From Robiginitalea sp. (GTDB taxonomy: Bacteria; Bacteroidota; Bacteroidia; Flavobacteriales; Flavobacteriaceae), in contig JAHEJJ010000015.1 of assembly GCA_024638915.1 (NCBI GenBank), forward strand, positions 1-47,603: a stretch of 47,603 bases of DNA, given 5' to 3'. Position 1 is the first letter of the stretch; every line of letters begins with the position of its first letter. Position numbers and translations under genes: made by a program. Below the pieces are notes generated by a model. It was not told the DNA's origin, ran no database searches, and saw nothing but the letters and a program-made list of their open reading frames with translations. Of the stretch, positions 23,810-31,450 are shown one piece after another.

Positions 23810-24774
23810 TACAAAATGCCCTCTTGAATTAAATTGTGAAGGTGTACTACTCCGATATAAATTTCCTTTTCAACGACCAGAAGTTGAGAAATACCTTTTG
23901 ACTGCATTTCTTTTAAGGCCCTGACTGCGAGGACGCTGGATTCAATCGTTTTAGGATTTGTGCTCATTATGTCCTTTGCATTCAGGCCATTGATGTTATC
24001 GAACTTATTGAGCATCCGCCTGATATCGCCGTCCGTGACAATTCCTTTGATCTCTTTTCCTTTCATAACTGCAGTAGCCCCCAGCATTTTTTCGGAAATC
24101 TCTACGATCACGTCTTTAACGGGGGTATTCATCCCTACCTGAGGTTTGAGATTGTTCTTGGCGATGTCTGCTACCCTCAGATAAAGCTTTTTACCCAGCG
24201 TGCCCCCTGGATGATATTTGGCAAAGTCTTTCTGACCAAAACCCCTCAATTCCAAGAGACAGATCGCCAGGGCATCGCCTATGACCAATTGTGCCGTAGT
24301 ACTTGTTGTGGGGGCCAGATTATTAGGGCATGCTTCTTTTTCCACATAAGTATTCAAGGTGAAATCTGCGTTTTGCGCCAGGTAGGAATCGGTGCTGCCA
24401 GTCATGCCGATAAGAGTATTATCGCCAATTTTAATCAAAGGTACGAGCATTTTGATTTCTGGAGTGTTGCCACTTTTTGAGATGCAAATCACTACATCGT
24501 CTTTCTGAATCGTACCCAAATCGCCGTGTATGGCATCTGCAGCATGCATAAAAATAGCGGGAGTCCCTGTTGAATTTAAGGTGGCCACGATCTTGGAGGC
24601 AATGATAGCGCTTTTGCCGATACCTGAAATTACCACCCTTCCTTTAGACTTCAATATACAATTCACCGTTGCGGCAAATTGTTGGTCGAGCAGTGAAGCG
24701 AGGTTTTGGATGGCCTCCGCTTCCGTTTCGATGGTTTTTCTGGCTATGGCGAGTATGCCTTTGCTGTCGCTCAA
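23809..24774 (-). CDS. kdsD: D-arabinose-5-phosphate isomerase, KpsF/GutQ family
   Basis: KdsD converts ribulose-5-phosphate to arabinose-5-phosphate, the first step to Kdo for LPS. The 321-aa product has an N-terminal SIS domain (SGIGKSAIIASKI, CISKSGNTPE, then the APTTSTTAQL motif) and two C-terminal CBS domains (from about residue 205; VTDGDIRRML). The frame upstream contains a stop and no ATG, so translation appears to begin at TTG 24774 (or a nearby ATT); the protein from TTG aligns with the normal family N-terminus. First gene of the kdsD-tatC-AhpD-lptB series. Confidence 0.93.
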   Translation of the reverse strand: MSDSKGILAIARKTIETEAEAIQNLASLLDQQFAATVNCILKSKGRVVISGIGKSAIIASKIVATLNSTGTPAIFMHAADAIHGDLGTIQKDDVVICISKSGNTPEIKMLVPLIKIGDNTLIGMTGSTDSYLAQNADFTLNTYVEKEACPNNLAPTTSTTAQLVIGDALAICLLELRGFGQKDFAKYHPGGTLGKKLYLRVADIAKNNLKPQVGMNTPVKDVIVEISEKMLGATAVMKGKEIKGIVTDGDIRRMLNKFDNINGLNAKDIMSTNPKTIESSVLAVRALKEMQSKGISQLLVVEKEIYIGVVHLHNLIQEGIL

Positions 24775-24861
24775 AATACGATAGAATATTTTATGGTTCT
24801 GTTATGAGAATTTGTATAATTATTACAACAGTTTATAACAGAATGTATTATATTTAAGGAA

Positions 24862-24892
24862 CAAAATTACACATTCTTATTTTATAGAACAG
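24862..24892 (-). promoter_or_regulatory. Candidate promoter for the kdsD operon
   Basis: On the minus strand TAATTTTG (24869-24862) matches TAnnTTTG. The upstream TTG element is only partly present. It lies about 90 bases before the TTG start. Confidence 0.4.
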
Positions 24893-24962
24893 TCATAGGG
24901 ACCGATCTTAAAAATACTGTAGCAACTTACCAATTTATCAAAATCGTATCGAATTAAGACTT

Positions 24963-24990
24963 CCCGGGAATCTGAGTGCCGGGCTTTTAT
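24963..24990 (+). promoter_or_regulatory. Terminator-like hairpin just upstream of recQ
   Basis: CCCGG / CCGGG (24963-24967 and 24979-24983) followed by CTTTTATTATT, ending about 10 bases before the recQ ATG. It could be an attenuator or simply a weak hairpin in the leader. Confidence 0.3.
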
Positions 24991-24999
24991 TATTAGGGA

Positions 25000-27201
25000 A
25001 TGGAATTGAAGGAGATTGATTTACGTGCTGCACTAAAAAAATACTTTGGATTTTCAAATTTCAAGGGTCTCCAGGAAGATGTGATCTCCAATGTCATAAA
25101 GGGTCAAAATTCCTTTGTCATAATGCCCACTGGAGGTGGAAAATCACTTTGCTATCAATTACCCGCTTTGATCAAAGAGGGTACTGCCATTGTAGTGTCA
25201 CCACTTATCGCCTTGATGAAAAACCAGGTGGATGCCATCCGTGGGGTTTCCTCAGAAGCAGGGATTGCACATGTTCTGAATTCATCTCTAACCAAATCAC
25301 AGGTAAAGGAGGTAAAGGAGGACATAAAAAATGGGCTCACTAAGTTGCTTTATGTGGCTCCTGAGTCACTTACCAAAGGAGAATACATCGATTTTCTTAA
25401 ATCTGTTGAACTATCATTTGTGGCCATTGATGAAGCCCATTGTATCTCCGAATGGGGCCACGATTTCAGGCCAGAGTATAGGAATTTACGAAGTATTATC
25501 GACCGGCTGGGCGATGATATCCCGATCATTGCGCTTACAGCCACGGCAACACCCAAGGTGCAGGAAGATATTCTCAAAAATTTGGTTATACAGGATGCGG
25601 CTGTCTTTAAAGCATCATTTAACAGACCCAATCTGTTTTATGAGGTAAGACCGAAAACCACCGATGTGGATGCTGATATCATCCGCTTTGTTAAGAAAAA
25701 TGCCGGTAAATCCGGAATAATTTATTGTCTGAGCAGGAAACGGGTAGAGGGACTGGCTCAGATGTTACAGGTCAATGGAATCAGTGCTGTCCCTTACCAT
25801 GCTGGCTTCGATGCCAAGACCCGTTCAAGATATCAGGATATGTTCCTTATGGAAGAGGTAGATATTGTGGTGGCTACCATTGCCTTTGGAATGGGGATCG
25901 ATAAACCGGATGTCAGGTACGTAATCCATCACGATATTCCCAAGAGTATTGAAAGTTACTATCAGGAGACAGGGCGTGCCGGACGGGATGGGGGAGAAGG
26001 TCACTGTTTGGCGTTTTATTCTTATAAGGATGTCGAAAAGCTCGAGAAATTCATGTCTGGCAAGCCGGTAGCCGAACAGGAGATCGGGAATGCGCTCTTA
26101 CAGGAAATTGTGGCCTATGCAGAGACTTCTATTTCAAGGAGAAAGTTTATCCTGCACTATTTTGGGGAAGCCTTTGATGAAGTAAATGGTGCGGGAGCCG
26201 ATATGGACGACAATTCGAGGAATCCAAAAGAAAAAGAAGAGGCCAAGCATAATGTGGTCAAACTCATAAAATCGATTCAGGAGACCAATGCCAAGTACAA
26301 ATCAAAGGAAATTGTAAAGACACTAGTAGGATCTACCAATGCACTGATCGCCTCCCATAAGACGAACGAAAAACCTATTTTTGGTACAGGTGCCGATAAA
26401 GACGAAGGCTATTGGATGGCGCTAATCCGCCAGGTACTAGTGGCCGGACTGATTAAAAAGCAAATCGAACAATACGGGGTTCTCCAAGTCACGAAAAAGG
26501 GAAAAGAGTACTTATCGAAACCCAGCTCGTTTATGATGGCTAAAGACCATGTTTATAACGAGGCTACGGATAACGCTATCATTAAAGCTTCGCGAAGTTC
26601 GGGTGGAGCCGCGGATGAAAGGCTTTTAAAACAACTCAGGGACTTGCGAAAAAGAGAGGCTCAAAAACGGAATGTGCCTCCCTTTGTGGTTTTCCAGGAC
26701 CCTTCTTTGGAGGATATGGCGCTTAAATATCCGGTGACGATGGACGAATTGGTCAATATTCATGGAGTAGGTGAGGGGAAGGCCCGAAAATACGGGGCAC
26801 CCTTTGTTGAATTTATTTTGCGCTATGTGGAGGAATACGACATTACACGCCCCGATGACCTGGTGGTGAAAAGCACTGGGGCCAATTCGGCCTTAAAACT
26901 CTATATCATCCAAAATGTTGATCGGAAACTACCGCTTGAGGATATCGCTTCAGCTAAAGGTCTCGAGCTAAAAGAACTGGTAAAAACAATGGAACAAATC
27001 GTGTTTAGTGGCACTAAACTAAATCTGGGCTACTATATCGATGATGTTCTGGATGAAGACCAACAGGAGGAGATCCACGAATATTTTCTCGATGCCGAAA
27101 CCGACAATATTGAAACGGCTATGAAGGAGTTCGACGGAGAGTTTGAAGATGAGGAGCTAAGGCTGTACAGACTCAAATTTATGAGTGAAGTCGCCAATTA
27201 A
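25000..27201 (+). CDS. recQ: ATP-dependent DNA helicase RecQ, lacking zinc cysteines
   Basis: RecQ is a 3'-5' helicase for recombination and fork repair. The 733-aa product has Walker A TGGGKS (44-49), DEAHCISEWGHDFRPEY, motif VI QETGRAGRDG, a winged-helix RQC region and an HRDC domain (about 545-620), plus a C-terminal extension. In the position where E. coli RecQ has its four zinc Cys, this protein reads SRRKFILHYFGEAFDEVNGAG...MDDNSRNP with no Cys at all. Divergent from the kdsD operon; ended by a strong terminator. Confidence 0.95.
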   Translation: MELKEIDLRAALKKYFGFSNFKGLQEDVISNVIKGQNSFVIMPTGGGKSLCYQLPALIKEGTAIVVSPLIALMKNQVDAIRGVSSEAGIAHVLNSSLTKSQVKEVKEDIKNGLTKLLYVAPESLTKGEYIDFLKSVELSFVAIDEAHCISEWGHDFRPEYRNLRSIIDRLGDDIPIIALTATATPKVQEDILKNLVIQDAAVFKASFNRPNLFYEVRPKTTDVDADIIRFVKKNAGKSGIIYCLSRKRVEGLAQMLQVNGISAVPYHAGFDAKTRSRYQDMFLMEEVDIVVATIAFGMGIDKPDVRYVIHHDIPKSIESYYQETGRAGRDGGEGHCLAFYSYKDVEKLEKFMSGKPVAEQEIGNALLQEIVAYAETSISRRKFILHYFGEAFDEVNGAGADMDDNSRNPKEKEEAKHNVVKLIKSIQETNAKYKSKEIVKTLVGSTNALIASHKTNEKPIFGTGADKDEGYWMALIRQVLVAGLIKKQIEQYGVLQVTKKGKEYLSKPSSFMMAKDHVYNEATDNAIIKASRSSGGAADERLLKQLRDLRKREAQKRNVPPFVVFQDPSLEDMALKYPVTMDELVNIHGVGEGKARKYGAPFVEFILRYVEEYDITRPDDLVVKSTGANSALKLYIIQNVDRKLPLEDIASAKGLELKELVKTMEQIVFSGTKLNLGYYIDDVLDEDQQEEIHEYFLDAETDNIETAMKEFDGEFEDEELRLYRLKFMSEVAN

Positions 27202-27221
27202 TACCGCCTATTTGATAAAAC

Positions 27222-27251
27222 AAAATCCTGGCCCGAAAGCCAGGATTTTTT
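27222..27251. terminator. Bidirectional terminator between recQ and the CCC-motif gene
   Basis: AAAATCCTGGC (27222-27232) pairs with GCCAGGATTTT (27239-27249) across loop CCGAAA. Runs of A on the left and T on the right allow termination of both convergent transcripts. Confidence 0.85.
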
Positions 27252-27254
27252 GTA

Positions 27255-27563
27255 TTAGTAATTATCGAATCCGCCGCTGGTGATCAGGGCGATGATCACT
27301 CCAAAATATATGATCAAAAGCACCAGCATAATCAACGATAGGCCCAGGCCAATATAGGACAATATTTTGCCGGTTTTAACACTCTCGTAGCCTGAATAGG
27401 CCCCTGGATTCTCGTCGTACAAGCGCTGAGCTTTCTTGGCGTTATTCAGGCCGATAATGCTAAAAATAGCAGCAAATGGCCCACAGCACACCAGGGCTCC
27501 CACAACAGATATAATTCCCATGGTAAGCGTATTACTGGCACCAGGTAAGGGTTGTTGTTCCAT
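27255..27563 (-). CDS. CCC-motif membrane protein, paralogue A
   Basis: The 102-aa product starts MEQQPLPG, has a first helix with a double Cys (VVGALVCCGPF), a polar loop with YDENPGAYSGYESVKTGKIL, and a second long helix ending in a short polar tail. The neighbour at 27591 has the same plan: M-[ED]-QQ-x-LP, Cys cluster, Y-x-ENP-x2-YS and K-T-x-K-x-L-x2-IGL. They are therefore paralogues of the flavobacterial CCC-motif family, related in layout to DUF4190/TM2 proteins. Function unknown. The gene lies downstream of DUF2752 and paralogue B on one strand. Confidence 0.75.
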   Translation of the reverse strand: MEQQPLPGASNTLTMGIISVVGALVCCGPFAAIFSIIGLNNAKKAQRLYDENPGAYSGYESVKTGKILSYIGLGLSLIMLVLLIIYFGVIIALITSGGFDNY

Positions 27564-27590
27564 GTTTTAAATTGTATTAATGTGAATTGA

Positions 27591-27914
27591 TTATTGCCAC
27601 TGTTCACTCATCTCCTGCACTTTTTCCATATAAGCATCCCATCCACCCATGGAGGAAATCTGATAATAGGTCCAGAAGAGGTAGAGTATACCAAGAACCA
27701 ATCCTATAATAGCCAGAACTTTTGCTGTTTTAAGCTGGCTGAAATTGGAATATAATTCAGGATTCTCTTTGTACTTGTTTTCATCTTTTCGTACCAGAAA
27801 AAAAGCGATTCCCGCTATAATGACTCCTGGTAAACCGCCAAAACAACAACAGATATATGAAAGAATTGCCAAAACAATAGCGATTGTTACATTGGGTAGT
27901 TTTTGTTGATCCAT
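27591..27914 (-). CDS. CCC-motif membrane protein, paralogue B
   Basis: The 107-aa product starts MDQQKLPN and has the triple Cys in ILSYICCCFGGLPGV inside the first helix, a basic and acidic loop (VRKDENKYKENPELYSNF), a second helix and an acidic amphipathic tail rich in Met, Glu and Gln. It shares its plan with paralogue A, 27 bases downstream. Cys at the membrane surface may be for metal binding, redox or lipid attachment; nothing in the sequence decides between these. Confidence 0.75.
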   Translation of the reverse strand: MDQQKLPNVTIAIVLAILSYICCCFGGLPGVIIAGIAFFLVRKDENKYKENPELYSNFSQLKTAKVLAIIGLVLGILYLFWTYYQISSMGGWDAYMEKVQEMSEQWQ

Positions 27915-27928
27915 AATGTAAAGTTTAA

Positions 27929-28222
27929 TTATATCAATTTATAAAGAAAGTTGGTTATTATTAAAGTTACTGTACTGATCATCAATATTATACTGATAAT
28001 ATTGGCGTATTTTATTTTCAAAAACTGATCCGCAAGCAGAAAGAGAACCAGCAAGATCATGGGGTATAGGGCAGGATACATATAAAATGCCCCGGCAAAA
28101 TCGCCATCGAACAATAATAAAACCGATCGTTGCAGGCCACATCCGGGGCAATCCACTCCAAGGAGCTGCTTATTCAAACAAGGCAACAGGTCGGTCTCCT
28201 TAATTGCGGTTAGAAAATTCAT
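27929..28222 (-). CDS. DUF2752 membrane protein
   Basis: The 97-aa product has the DUF2752 hallmark LLPCLNKQLLGVDCPGCGLQRS, including CPGCG-x2-R, followed by LLFDGDFAGAFYMYPAL and two further membrane helices. Its stop is 14 bases before the start of CCC paralogue B, so the three genes probably form one operon of cysteine-rich small membrane proteins. Function of DUF2752 is unknown. It is divergent from, and close to, the 60-aa membrane protein gene at 28278. Confidence 0.8.
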   Translation of the reverse strand: MNFLTAIKETDLLPCLNKQLLGVDCPGCGLQRSVLLLFDGDFAGAFYMYPALYPMILLVLFLLADQFLKIKYANIISIILMISTVTLIITNFLYKLI

Positions 28223-28277
28223 GGATTTAGCTGGTTTGCAACATACCGGAACTGAAAATTACTATTATTTTTGGGTA

Positions 28278-28460
28278 ATGAAAATAAAAGCATGGATTTA
28301 TTTTATGCTCATCCTGGTAGGGATTACGGCGATTATGGGAGGAGAAAAGTTGTTGCGCAGAGAGTACGCACAAAGCATAGGATTTATTTTGTTGATGCTG
28401 GGCCTCTACAAGATTTCAAGTCTATGGATCCGACCGGATAAAGATGATAAAGATCAGTGA
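28278..28460 (+). CDS. Small two-helix membrane protein
   Basis: The 60-aa product begins MKIKAWIYFMLILVGITAIMG, one helix, then GEKLLRREYAQS and a second helix (IGFILLMLGLYKISSLWI) and a charged tail. The frame extends to an ATG at 28221 that overlaps the DUF2752 start; the ATG at 28278 gives the more natural N-terminus. Its stop overlaps the Smr gene start (TGATG), indicating translational coupling. No family recognised. Confidence 0.65.
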   Translation: MKIKAWIYFMLILVGITAIMGGEKLLRREYAQSIGFILLMLGLYKISSLWIRPDKDDKDQ

Positions 28461-29020
28461 TGAAAGAATTTCAGATAGGAGATAAGGTCGAAACAATAGA
28501 CGATGTGGTCAGAGGAGAGGTCATCGATCTCAACAATGATCTGGTAACGGTAAAGACGTCAGATGGTTTTAAAATGCAATTTTCGGCCGACGAACTGATT
28601 AAGACCAACTCAGTAACCGAGATAGATCATGATATTTCCGATAAAGGTTGGCCAGCTGAAAAGGCATTCGAGATAAAGAGAGAAAAGAGCTCCAAAAAAA
28701 TAAGGAAGGTCGATAAATCGGCGCCGATGGAAGTAGATCTCCATATCGATAAATTGATCTCCCGGCCAGGGCAAATGTCTGTGAATGAAATACTTATTTA
28801 TCAACTAGATACCGCGAGAAGACAGTTGGAATTTGCACTTAAGAAAAGGATCAGCAATATGGTCTTCATTCATGGTGTTGGGGCCGGGGTATTGAAGTCC
28901 GAATTGCAATCACTCTTTAGGAAATACCCAAACTTGTCTTATCGCGATGCCAGTTTTAGCAAATACGGAATGGGTGCCACCGAGGTGTTGATCACATATC
29001 CCAATAAAGCTTATTCCTGA
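28460..29020 (+). CDS. Smr-domain protein with DUF2027-like N-terminus
   Basis: The 186-aa product has an N-terminal SH3-like segment (FQIGDKVETIDDVVRGEV) and a C-terminal Smr domain: VDLHIDKL, then FALKKRISNMVFIHGVGAGVL, where HGxGxGxL is the Smr signature (only the ends are quoted). Smr domains nick DNA or cleave RNA; in MutS2 the domain acts in recombination control and ribosome rescue. This short form has no MutS part. The ATG at 28460 is preferred over GTG 28457. Its last 10 bases overlap the convergent lipoprotein gene. Confidence 0.88.
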   Translation: MKEFQIGDKVETIDDVVRGEVIDLNNDLVTVKTSDGFKMQFSADELIKTNSVTEIDHDISDKGWPAEKAFEIKREKSSKKIRKVDKSAPMEVDLHIDKLISRPGQMSVNEILIYQLDTARRQLEFALKKRISNMVFIHGVGAGVLKSELQSLFRKYPNLSYRDASFSKYGMGATEVLITYPNKAYS

Positions 29021-29520
29021 AGGGTGATGATCGTACCGTATTGGTCGATATTTAAGTTTGTGATTCGCTCACCTTTGCCGTTTACAAGCGTAATGTCATT
29101 TAATTCTATGGCATGCTCGTAAACTGTAGTATCGTTTTCACTTTGTATTGTGGTAACGAGGACTTCACCTCCTTCGGCCAGTATTTCTTCAATAACAACC
29201 GGTGTAGCTGGTGGGAACTGATCACAGAAATAGTTTTTACTGACATCATCTGAAAACGTTCGATAGGTTACCTGAGACTGGTTGGGAACGGTACTGACAA
29301 TAGGGCCATCGGAAGCTTCATTTCTTAAAACACCAGTCTGAAGTTCCAGGATTAAAGATTCGTTCGGATTGAGCTTAAAGAAGAAAGTGCTGTTTACATC
29401 GGTAACGGACTCGCAAAACTGTATGGTTGCGTTGTTGAAATCGATCGTCTCGATTTGAAGGTCACCATCATTACAGGAGACCAGAAAGAAAAGTAACAGC
29501 AGCAGGAAGCTTCGATACAT
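29011..29520 (-). CDS. Lipoprotein of unknown function
   Basis: The 169-aa product starts with a lipoprotein signal (SFLLLLLFFLVSC, Cys16) and a mature part rich in beta-strand pattern, with FCESVTDVNSTFFFKLNPNES and YFCDQFPPATPVV each holding one Cys that could form a disulfide. No conserved family was recognised. It is monocistronic and convergent with the Smr gene, overlapping its 3' end by 10 bases. Confidence 0.7.
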   Translation of the reverse strand: MYRSFLLLLLFFLVSCNDGDLQIETIDFNNATIQFCESVTDVNSTFFFKLNPNESLILELQTGVLRNEASDGPIVSTVPNQSQVTYRTFSDDVSKNYFCDQFPPATPVVIEEILAEGGEVLVTTIQSENDTTVYEHAIELNDITLVNGKGERITNLNIDQYGTIITLQE

Positions 29521-29599
29521 GCCCCAAATTTAAATGAATTTCAATTGAAATACCTAGCGGTTTCGTTCTATTTTTAAAGGTTTTTAGCATAAATTCGGT

Positions 29600-29607
29600 T
29601 AATTTTG
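29600..29607 (+). promoter_or_regulatory. Candidate -7 element for the cysteine desulfurase gene
   Basis: TAATTTTG matches the Bacteroidota TAnnTTTG element and lies 27 bases before the preferred ATG. No clear TTG element at the right distance, so the call is tentative. Confidence 0.35.
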
Positions 29608-29634
29608 AAAATTCTTTTAAACGATCTATTGTCC

Positions 29635-30783
29635 ATGCAACAAATCTATCTCGACAATGCAGCTACTACCCGGGTTCGCCCTAGTGTCATTGAAAAAATG
29701 CAGGAGATCCTGGCCGAGCACTATGGAAATCCCTCTTCTACTCATGCTTTCGGGAGACCAGCCAAGACAGCTATCGAAAAGGCCAGGAAAACGATCGCCA
29801 AAACCCTCAATGCACATCCTTCCGAGATCATCTTTACCTCCGGAGGAACCGAAGCTGATAATATGATCCTTCGGGGTGCCGTACGCGATATTGGAGTGAA
29901 AACCATCATCACTTCGAAGGTAGAACACCACGCTGTGCTTCATACCGCAGAAGAATTGGCCAAGGATTATTCCGTTAATATCGAATATGTTGATCTGGAT
30001 GAGACTGGTAACCCGGACCTCCAACATTTGGAGGCGCTCCTGAAATCAAATGATACCCAGACCCTTATCAGCCTTATGCATATCAATAATGAAATCGGAA
30101 ACATGATAGATATCGATACGGTCTGCAGCCTGGCTAAAGAGTATGGGGCCCTTTTGCATTCCGATACCGTGCAATCCATCGGTCATTATAGCTGGGATGT
30201 TCAGCAAACCCCCATCGATTTTATGACGGCCGCGGCGCATAAATTCCATGGACCAAAAGGGGTTGGCTTTGCCTATATCCGCAAGAATTCTGGTTTAAAT
30301 CCTTTAATTTATGGAGGAGCACAGGAGCGTGGGCTGCGGGCAGGAACCGAGCCTCTTCACAACATAGTAGGCCTTGAAGAGGCTTTCGTAATGGCTTATC
30401 AAAAGTTGGAAGAAGAGCATTTATACATCGAGGGATTAAAAAAATATTTTATAGACAAGCTCAGGAAAGAAATTCCGGATATCAAATTCAACGGTACCTC
30501 CTCTGACTTGACAAGGAGCACCTATACCATAGTAAATGCTTGTCTGCCGTTCAGCGAAGAACAGGCGCTGATGTTGCTTTTTCATCTCGATTTAAAAGGG
30601 ATTGCCTGCTCCAAAGGAAGTGCCTGCCAATCGGGCAGTGACCAGGGATCTCATGTACTCAAAGAGATCTTGCCTGAAGAGGAATTGAAAAAACCATCGC
30701 TGCGCTTTTCCTTTTCCATTTACAACACGAAAGAGGAGATCGATTATGTTATAGGGGTCCTAAAGGATTTTGCTTCGAACTAA
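29635..30783 (+). CDS. Cysteine desulfurase, NifS/IscS family
   Basis: The enzyme takes sulfur from cysteine for Fe-S clusters or other sulfur compounds. The 382-aa product has YLDNAATTRVRPSV at the start, the HH pair in SKVEHHAVLH, PLP lysine in AAHKFHGPKG, and catalytic Cys in GIACSKGSACQSG. The longest frame starts at TTG 29605, but the ATG at 29635 gives the normal family N-terminus and is preferred. No iscU or sufBCD neighbours are present. The stop overlaps the convergent gene by four bases. Confidence 0.93.
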   Translation: MQQIYLDNAATTRVRPSVIEKMQEILAEHYGNPSSTHAFGRPAKTAIEKARKTIAKTLNAHPSEIIFTSGGTEADNMILRGAVRDIGVKTIITSKVEHHAVLHTAEELAKDYSVNIEYVDLDETGNPDLQHLEALLKSNDTQTLISLMHINNEIGNMIDIDTVCSLAKEYGALLHSDTVQSIGHYSWDVQQTPIDFMTAAAHKFHGPKGVGFAYIRKNSGLNPLIYGGAQERGLRAGTEPLHNIVGLEEAFVMAYQKLEEEHLYIEGLKKYFIDKLRKEIPDIKFNGTSSDLTRSTYTIVNACLPFSEEQALMLLFHLDLKGIACSKGSACQSGSDQGSHVLKEILPEEELKKPSLRFSFSIYNTKEEIDYVIGVLKDFASN

Positions 30784-31442
30784 GAATCCTTTCGTTTTTT
30801 GGATTTCTGCCTTTCCTTGTCATAAGGAAACTTACGGGTCATTTTTTTCATCATCTTGTCGATGAGGTCATTGGTGTTTTTCCCGGATTTTTTTGTGATC
30901 TCATTTTCGTATTTCCAGAGTAGTTTTCCGGTCTGGCCATCACTGATCTTAATACCGATCCGGCCATAATTGGCATCACCCAGGAAATAATCCAGAATAC
31001 TGAACTCCGCTGGAATCCCTTTTGATAATTGGATATTGAGGTCCAGGTTACCACTGATAATGCCATCGACTTCGAGAATTCTGCTCAATTCTTTAATAGT
31101 GTAGGTATCGATATTGGTATATGTGATCTTATGCTGAGCAAGGATAGCATTGGTGTTTTTGGTGTTCTGAAATTCTACCGAAAACTTCTTTTTCTTTTTC
31201 CCCCTGCCAAAATAAGTTTCCAAAGCATCTTGTACGGCATACCCCTCGGCTTCCTCTAATCTGATGGCTTCTTGCTTTGAATTAGGTTCCTCCAGTTCGA
31301 GAGAGGTGAAAAATGGGATGATAGCCAGTACCTGGTGATCGCTGCTGAGTTCATCGAACCGGTTGCTTTCATACAAGCCTTTTTGCCCATTAATCGGGCT
31401 GAGAATCAACATAGTAAAACAAAAGAAAAAAAATCGCATCAT
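30780..31442 (-). CDS. Secreted protein of unknown function, possibly CsgG-like fold
   Basis: The 220-aa product has a signal peptide (RFFFFCFTMLILSPINGQ) and a mature region with AIIPFFTSLEL, GYAVQDALETYFG, a Lys-rich stretch, LEVDGIISGNLDL and DGQTGKLLWKYENE, ending in a strongly basic tail. The order of alternating strands and the GIISG and LLWKYE strands resembles secreted CsgG/GNA1162-type proteins, but this is only a structural guess. Its start is nine bases downstream of the TonB receptor stop, so it is probably the third gene of that operon. Confidence 0.65.
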   Translation of the reverse strand: MMRFFFFCFTMLILSPINGQKGLYESNRFDELSSDHQVLAIIPFFTSLELEEPNSKQEAIRLEEAEGYAVQDALETYFGRGKKKKKFSVEFQNTKNTNAILAQHKITYTNIDTYTIKELSRILEVDGIISGNLDLNIQLSKGIPAEFSILDYFLGDANYGRIGIKISDGQTGKLLWKYENEITKKSGKNTNDLIDKMMKKMTRKFPYDKERQKSKKRKDS

Positions 31443-31450
31443 AACCTCTG

